Part shown: piece by piece, positions 59,806 through 64,000 of the stretch
Position numbering within the stretch: the stretch's first letter is position 1
Layout: the number at the start of each line of letters is the position of its first letter
Source of the DNA: Streptomyces flavochromogenes
GTDB lineage: Bacteria > Actinomycetota > Actinomycetes > Streptomycetales > Streptomycetaceae
NCBI RefSeq assembly: GCF_000717595.1
Contig: NZ_JNZO01000001.1
Span: 248,001 to 312,000 of the forward strand
Reading direction: 5' to 3'
DNA: 64,000 nucleotides
The notes under the pieces: model-generated
The model's database searches: none
What the model was told of the DNA's origin: nothing
What the model saw: the letters and a program-made list of their open reading frames with translations, nothing else
Program-made: the position numbers and the translations under genes

Positions 59806-60767
59806 GCCCGTTCCAGCTGACCCGCACCCTCGCCCCGGACGCCGCCGGCGCCGATCTGCGCGCCGACGTCCTCAACGGGCTCAACCGCTCCCCCAAGGAG
59901 CTGCCGCCGAAGTGGTTCTACGACGCCCGGGGCAGCGAACTCTTCGAGGAGATCACCCGGCTGCCCGAGTACTACCCGACCCGGGCCGAGCGGGAGATCC
60001 TGAAGGAGCGGGCGCCGGAGATCGCCGCCGCCACCGGGGCCAGAACCCTGGTGGAGCTCGGTTCAGGCTCCTCGGAGAAGACCCGTTTCCTGATCGACGC
60101 GCTGCTGCCCGGCCTGGACGGATATGTGCCGGTGGACGTGAGCGAGTCGGCGCTGACCGGGGCCGCGGAGTCCCTGCTCGCCGAACGGCCGGGGCTTCAC
60201 GTGCACGCCCTGGTCGCCGACTTCACCCGGGGGCTCGCACTGCCCGGGACGCCGGGGCCGCGTCTGGTGGCCTTCCTCGGCGGGACGATCGGCAATCTGC
60301 TGCCGGGCGAGCGGCGGACCTTCCTCCGCTCCGTACGGGCGATGCTCACGCCGGGCGACGCGCTGCTGCTCGGCACGGACCTGGTGAAGGACGAGTCGAC
60401 TCTCGTGGCCGCCTACGACGACTCGGCCGGGGTGACGGCCGCCTTCAACAAGAACGTGCTCGCGGTGATCGACCGGGAGCTGAGCGCGGACTTCGACCCG
60501 GACGCCTTCGACCACGTGGCGGTGTGGGACCGCGAGCGGGAGTGGATCGAGATGCGGCTGCGGGCCCGCCGCGCGCTGACCGTGAAGATCCCGGAGCTGG
60601 ATCTGGTGGTGCCGTTCGCGGCGGGCGAGGAGATGCGGACGGAGGTGTCCGCGAAGTTCCGTCAGGCGGGCGTCCGGGCCGAGCTCGCGGAGGCGGACCT
60701 CGACCTCGACCGCTGGTGGACCGACAGCGAGGGGAGGTTCGCGCTGTCGCTGGCCACCGCCCGCTGA
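59802..60767 (+). CDS. egtD: EgtD, histidine N-alpha-trimethyltransferase
   Basis: 321 residues from GTG 59802, overlapping egtC by 4 bp. It makes hercynine from histidine with three SAM. KWFYDARGSELFEEITRLPE is the family hallmark, LVELGSGSSEKTRFLIDAL the SAM loop, FLGGTIGNLLPGE and DREREWIEMRLRARR further conserved blocks. The lyase gene egtE is absent here, as in many Streptomyces. The last 106 bp are antisense to the end of the acyltransferase gene. Confidence 0.96.
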   Translation: MSPFQLTRTLAPDAAGADLRADVLNGLNRSPKELPPKWFYDARGSELFEEITRLPEYYPTRAEREILKERAPEIAAATGARTLVELGSGSSEKTRFLIDALLPGLDGYVPVDVSESALTGAAESLLAERPGLHVHALVADFTRGLALPGTPGPRLVAFLGGTIGNLLPGERRTFLRSVRAMLTPGDALLLGTDLVKDESTLVAAYDDSAGVTAAFNKNVLAVIDRELSADFDPDAFDHVAVWDREREWIEMRLRARRALTVKIPELDLVVPFAAGEEMRTEVSAKFRQAGVRAELAEADLDLDRWWTDSEGRFALSLATAR

Positions 60768-61570
60768 GCGGCGGCCGCCAGGGCACGGCGGTCCGGGTAG
60801 AGCGCGCCGGGAAGCGGCTCCCCGAGCCGGACGACGGCGGTGAGCCGTCGGATGGACACGACCCGCCACAGTGAGGAGCCGAGCGGGTCGGCCCCCACGT
60901 AGGCGGCGGCGTCCGTGGGCCGGTAGTCGATCCGTACCGGCTGCACGGCGCACCCGGCGTCGAGGGCGGCCTGGAACGCGGCCGGACGGAACCGGCCGCG
61001 TTCTCGTCCGCACCAGGTCGAGCCTTCAGGGAAGACGACCACCCGGCCCCCGCCCGCGAGCACACCGGCCATGGTCCGCACGGTGCCGGGGAGAGCCATG
61101 ATCCCTTCCCGGTCGATGAAGAGGGTGCCGCCGAGCGCGGCGAGCGTGCCGAGGACGGGCCAGCGGCGCACCTCCGACTTGGCGACCGTGCGGCCGGGCA
61201 GCACGGCGGCGATCAGCGGTATGTCGAGCCAGGAGACGTGGTTGGCGACGACGAGGAGCGGGCCGCCGGCCGGAGCGGCCGCGCCCTCGTACCGGACGTG
61301 GACGCCGAAGGCGCGGACCACCGCCCGCATCCAGTACCGGACCAGGGTCAGCCGGGTGGCGGCCGGCAGAAGGCCGGCCGGCGGGGCGAGGAGGAGCCCG
61401 AGGATGACGGTGCCGAGTCCCGCGATCAGCCGGCCCACGGCTCGGACGGCCCCGGCCGGGTCCGCCTCGGCGCTTCGCCGGCGGTGGCCGGACTCGGGGT
61501 GGGCGGCGCAGTGGCCGGGGGTGCAGGGGGCCGTGGGGAGCCACGGCGAGAGGGCCGTGGTCCCGTTCAC
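60662..61570 (-). CDS. PlsC-type 1-acyl-sn-glycerol-3-phosphate/lyso-ornithine-lipid acyltransferase (OlsA-like)
   Basis: 302 residues from GTG 61570, overlapping the upstream acyltransferase stop by GTGA. The acyltransferase motif is VVANHVSWLDIP (H111-x4-D116), with FIDREG and VVFPEGSTWCGRERG as the phosphate-binding blocks and PVRIDYRP as the fourth. One membrane helix (VGRLIAGLGTVILGLLLAPP) anchors it. With the OlsB-like partner it would acylate lyso-ornithine lipid. Its Ser/Arg-rich end runs 106 bp into the convergent egtD gene, longer than usual and perhaps a loss of the original stop. Confidence 0.88.
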   Translation of the reverse strand: MNGTTALSPWLPTAPCTPGHCAAHPESGHRRRSAEADPAGAVRAVGRLIAGLGTVILGLLLAPPAGLLPAATRLTLVRYWMRAVVRAFGVHVRYEGAAAPAGGPLLVVANHVSWLDIPLIAAVLPGRTVAKSEVRRWPVLGTLAALGGTLFIDREGIMALPGTVRTMAGVLAGGGRVVVFPEGSTWCGRERGRFRPAAFQAALDAGCAVQPVRIDYRPTDAAAYVGADPLGSSLWRVVSIRRLTAVVRLGEPLPGALYPDRRALAAAAQRAVASDSANLPSLSVHQRSRSRSASASSARTPA

Positions 61571-62436
61571 CGTGCCGGGGCGAGCGCGAGGAAGTGGTTG
61601 AGGTAGCGCGGGTTGGTCCGGCGCAGCGAGAGCAGGACGTAGAGGTCGGCGACGCCGAAGTCGGGGTCGTGCGCGGGGGCGCCGCAGACCCAGGCGCCGA
61701 GCCGCAGGTAGCCGCGGAGCAGCGGCGGCAGCTCGGTGCGGCCCTCGGGGCGGGTGATGCCCTCGGGGCTCCAGAGCTTGTGCGGGGTGACCCAGTACTC
61801 CTCCGGGGCGAGGTGCTTGGCCTTGACCGTGTCCCAGGTGGCCGCGGCGAGGGTGCCGCCGTCGGCGAGCGGGAGGGAGCAGCAGCCGGCGAGCCAGTTG
61901 TGGCCGGTGTTCGTCATGTAGCGGGCCAGTCCGGCCCAGATGAGGGCGATGACGGCGCCGTTGCGGTGGGCGGGGTGGACGCAGGAGCGCCCGACCTCGA
62001 CCAGGTCGTGCCGGACCGGAGCGAGCCGGGTGAGGTCGAACTCGCTCTCGGAGTAGAGGCGCCCGGCGACGGCGGCCCGGTCGGGCGGCAGGATGCGGTA
62101 GGTGCCGACGATCTCGCCGGTGGTCTCCTCCCGTACCAGGAGGTGGTCGCAGTACGCGTCGAAGGCATCGATGTCGAGGCCGGGCTCCGGGCCGTCGAGC
62201 CGGGCGCCGAGTTCACCGGCGAAGACCTGGTGGCGCAGCCGCTGGGCGGCGCGGACGTCCTCCTGGTCACGGGCGAGCCCGACGAGGTAGCGGGGGGTGG
62301 GCTCCTCGGCCGGGGTCCGCGGTGCCGCCTGCTCGGCGCGGGCCCCCGGCGAGGGCTGCTCGACGAGCGGCCGGGGCTGGGCGGGGACGGGGAGCGGCTG
62401 AGCGGGGACGGCGAGCGTGGGGGTCGGTGCGGCCAT
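61567..62436 (-). CDS. OlsB-like GNAT acyltransferase (ornithine lipid synthesis)
   Basis: 289 residues from ATG 62436. A Pro/Ala-rich N-terminus (AVPAQPLPVPAQPRPLVEQP) leads into a hemolysin/OlsB acetyltransferase_5 domain: LRHQVFAGELGARLDGPEPG, DIDAFDAYCDHLLVREE, VGTYRILPP and VEVGRSCVHPAHRNGAVIALIW. The family N-acylates ornithine from acyl-ACP. The downstream PlsC-type gene fits the second step, so ornithine or a similar phosphate-free aminolipid is the predicted product. Confidence 0.88.
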   Translation of the reverse strand: MAAPTPTLAVPAQPLPVPAQPRPLVEQPSPGARAEQAAPRTPAEEPTPRYLVGLARDQEDVRAAQRLRHQVFAGELGARLDGPEPGLDIDAFDAYCDHLLVREETTGEIVGTYRILPPDRAAVAGRLYSESEFDLTRLAPVRHDLVEVGRSCVHPAHRNGAVIALIWAGLARYMTNTGHNWLAGCCSLPLADGGTLAAATWDTVKAKHLAPEEYWVTPHKLWSPEGITRPEGRTELPPLLRGYLRLGAWVCGAPAHDPDFGVADLYVLLSLRRTNPRYLNHFLALAPAR

Positions 62437-62574
62437 GTCGGGCTCCTCCGGCGTACGGAAGGGGAAGGGACGGCGCCGGGCCGTGTGAGCGGTGGCCCGG
62501 CTCCTTACTTCTTCCGTCACCGGCTGGATTCGACGTGACCGTCCGGGGACCCGCGGGTGTGGAGGCGCTGAATG

Positions 62575-63822
62575 CTATTCGGCGAGGGTGTCCGTGATCT
62601 CGGCCGAGGCCAGCTTGGCGGCCTTCAGCGGGTCCTCGCCCTGGAGGACGGCCGTCATGTAGGGCTTGATGGGGTTGTCCGCCTCGACGTTGGCCCACTG
62701 CGGGGAGTTGGGGGTGGCGCGGCCGCGCGCGGCGCCCTTGGCCATGACGGCGGTGGCCTCCTGGCCGGCGACGACGGAGGCGAGGCCCTTCTTGTTGGGC
62801 ACGTATCCCATGGTGCGGGCGAGGTCGGTCTGCCACTTCTCGCCGGCGAGCGCCTTGACGACGTCGAGGGCGGCGCCGCGCTGGGGTGCGTTCTCCGGGA
62901 TGATGAGGTCGGAGCCGCCGGTGAAGACGGCGCAGGGCTGGCCCTCCTTGGCGCCCGGTATGGGGAAGTAGCCGAGCTTGTCCTTGAGGGCCGGGTTGGC
63001 CTTGACGATCGCGGCGACGGCGCTGGGCGTGGCGATGAGCTGGGCCACGTCGCCCTTGGCGAAGACGTCGGCCTGCGGCGGGTTCTGCTCGTCGGCGTCC
63101 TTGGGGCCGGAGCCGAGGGCCTGGAGTTCCTTGTAGTACGCCATGCCGCGGCGGGCCGCGGCGCTCTCGAGCGCTCCGGTCCACTCGCCGCCCTTGTCGG
63201 TGGCGAGTTCGCCGCCCTCGTCCCAGATGAATCCGGCGAGGGTGTACCAGTCCTGGCCGGCGAGGTAGATGCCCTGCGAGCCCTTGCTGTTGAGCTTCTC
63301 GGTGTCGGTGAGCCACTGGGCGCGGGTGGCCGGCGGCTTGTCGATGCCGGCGTCGGCGAAGAGGTCCTTGTTGTAGATGACGATGCGGTTCGCCGCGTAC
63401 CAGGGGATGCCGTACTGGGATCCGCCGATGCTGCCGGGCTCGGCGAGGCCTGGCAGCCAGTCCTCGCTGCCGAGGTCGCGGACCGACTCCAGGGTGAGGT
63501 CGAAGAGCTTCTCTGTGTCGGCGTACTGGGCGACCTGGGTGTTGCCGACCTCGATGACGTCGGGTCCGCCGGAGCCCTGGATGGCCTCGGTGACCTTCTT
63601 TCCGATGCCGGTCCACTCCTGGATGGTGACCTGGAGTTCGACGCCGTCGTGCTCCTCCTCGTACGCCTCGGTGAAGCGGTTGAGGAAGTCCTCGCTGACG
63701 CTGTCCCGCATGAGCCAGATGTTGACGGTCTTCGTCCCGCCGCCGCCCGGGAGCATCCCGCAGCCGGCGAGGGCGAGTGCTGTGGCGGCTGCCAGGGGGC
63801 AGGCCAGATGGCGGTTCTTCAC
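62575..63822 (-). CDS. Orphan sugar ABC transporter substrate-binding lipoprotein
   Basis: 415 residues from GTG 63822 (AAGG upstream). The lipobox LAGC puts the lipid on C21 after ALALAGCGM. The rest is a family-1 extracellular binding protein: VNIWLMRDSVSEDFLNRFTE, PDVIEVGNTQVAQYADTEKL, YGIPWYAANRIVIYNKDLF and FTGGSDLIIPENAPQRGAAL, resembling chitobiose/N-acetylglucosamine binders such as NgcE or DasA. No permease or ATPase gene follows; the next gene is an OlsB homologue. A DasR-type operator overlaps its promoter, so an amino-sugar ligand is likely. Confidence 0.88.
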   Translation of the reverse strand: MKNRHLACPLAAATALALAGCGMLPGGGGTKTVNIWLMRDSVSEDFLNRFTEAYEEEHDGVELQVTIQEWTGIGKKVTEAIQGSGGPDVIEVGNTQVAQYADTEKLFDLTLESVRDLGSEDWLPGLAEPGSIGGSQYGIPWYAANRIVIYNKDLFADAGIDKPPATRAQWLTDTEKLNSKGSQGIYLAGQDWYTLAGFIWDEGGELATDKGGEWTGALESAAARRGMAYYKELQALGSGPKDADEQNPPQADVFAKGDVAQLIATPSAVAAIVKANPALKDKLGYFPIPGAKEGQPCAVFTGGSDLIIPENAPQRGAALDVVKALAGEKWQTDLARTMGYVPNKKGLASVVAGQEATAVMAKGAARGRATPNSPQWANVEADNPIKPYMTAVLQGEDPLKAAKLASAEITDTLAE

Positions 63823-63920
63823 GTAGGTCACCTTCTGCGGTTCAGCACAGGGTCGTGCGGCATGGGGGGCTGACCCGACATGGGGGGACCGAACGGGGTG
63901 TTCGCGCGGGTATGTGGCCT

Positions 63921-63966
63921 GGATTCTGGTCTGGACCAACGGGATGGTCAAGTCCTTGACCATCCC
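63921..63966 (-). promoter_or_regulatory. Promoter with embedded DasR-like operator and flanking palindrome
   Basis: Reading leftward: TTGACC (63960... within 63957-63962), about 17 bp, CAGAAT near 63922-63927. The 12-bp TGGTCTGGACCA at 63927-63938 matches 11 of 12 bases of the DasR core and sits in the spacer next to the -10. Just upstream is a perfect inverted repeat GGGATGGTCAAG-TC-CTTGACCATCCC (63941-63966) containing the -35. Positions of the hexamers are approximate to a base or two. Confidence 0.55.
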
Positions 63967-64000
63967 GTTCCGCACAGCGAGCGCACCATGCGTTCCATTA

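Overview
This is a high-GC actinobacterial chromosome segment, almost certainly Streptomyces. Evidence: G+C near 72% with strong third-position bias, frequent GTG starts behind GGAGG-type ribosome sites, ATGA/GTGA stop-start overlaps, abundant ECF sigma/anti-sigma and MarR/TetR/LacI/AraC regulators, many secreted and lipoproteins, and an ergothioneine operon of the actinobacterial type. No rRNA, tRNA, CRISPR array or insertion sequence was seen.

Layout. 0-5 kb: a light/B12-type regulatory locus (partial ECF sigma factor, divergent CarH/LitR-like MerR regulator, photolyase, SDR-DUF2867 protein), then a MarR regulator. 5-9.6 kb: an MMPL exporter and a SigK/RskA module with a divergent FAS1 lipoprotein. 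9.6-13 kb: a GluABCD-type amino-acid ABC importer. 13-18 kb: a cyclic-nucleotide-binding-domain protein, a fused acyl-CoA carboxyltransferase, a TrmO/TsaA protein, a membrane protein and an FAD aromatic monooxygenase. 18-23.6 kb: a secreted polysaccharide-degrading block (discoidin-GH8 enzyme under a CsnR-type palindrome, ricin-B lectin, unknown secreted protein), an AraC regulator and an AI-2E-family permease. 23.7-25.4 kb: a beta-propeller-like protein abutting a frameshifted, truncated esterase pseudogene.

25.5-33.4 kb is the most distinctive part: a compact cluster built from a 4'-phosphopantetheinyl transferase, a stand-alone carrier protein and a seryl-tRNA-synthetase-like amino acid:carrier-protein ligase, divergent from a PhyH-type Fe(II)/2-oxoglutarate dioxygenase, a 1023-residue fusion of a nucleotide-sugar-transferase-like DXD domain with an NRPS condensation domain, and an MFS exporter. 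Two DasR/GntR-like operators lie in the shared AT-rich promoter region. The inferred logic is: an amino acid is activated on the carrier protein without an adenylation domain, hydroxylated, condensed and exported. No product can be assigned from sequence.

33.7-39.5 kb: stress and housekeeping genes (NmrA, DUF3040, CsbD, a signal peptidase lacking the usual catalytic Lys, an ABC exporter, a pirin). 39.6-42.2 kb: a TPR protein and a His/Met-rich surface cassette (DUF6153, DUF305, BNR-like lipoprotein) behind a CsoR-like box. 42.3-46.4 kb: an amidohydrolase and NCS1 permease under a divergent TetR regulator. 46.4-49.5 kb: a flavin disulfide oxidoreductase, thioredoxin and thiolase. 50-53.2 kb: a LacI regulator with a perfect operator, MFS transporter and hydrolase. 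53.2-55.3 kb: an NfeD-like/SPFH pair and a 56-residue basic protein with its 3' end repeated in tandem. 55.4-64 kb: a PARG-like macrodomain protein, egtABCD (ergothioneine), an OlsB/PlsC lipid acyltransferase pair and an orphan sugar-binding lipoprotein with a dre-like site in its promoter.
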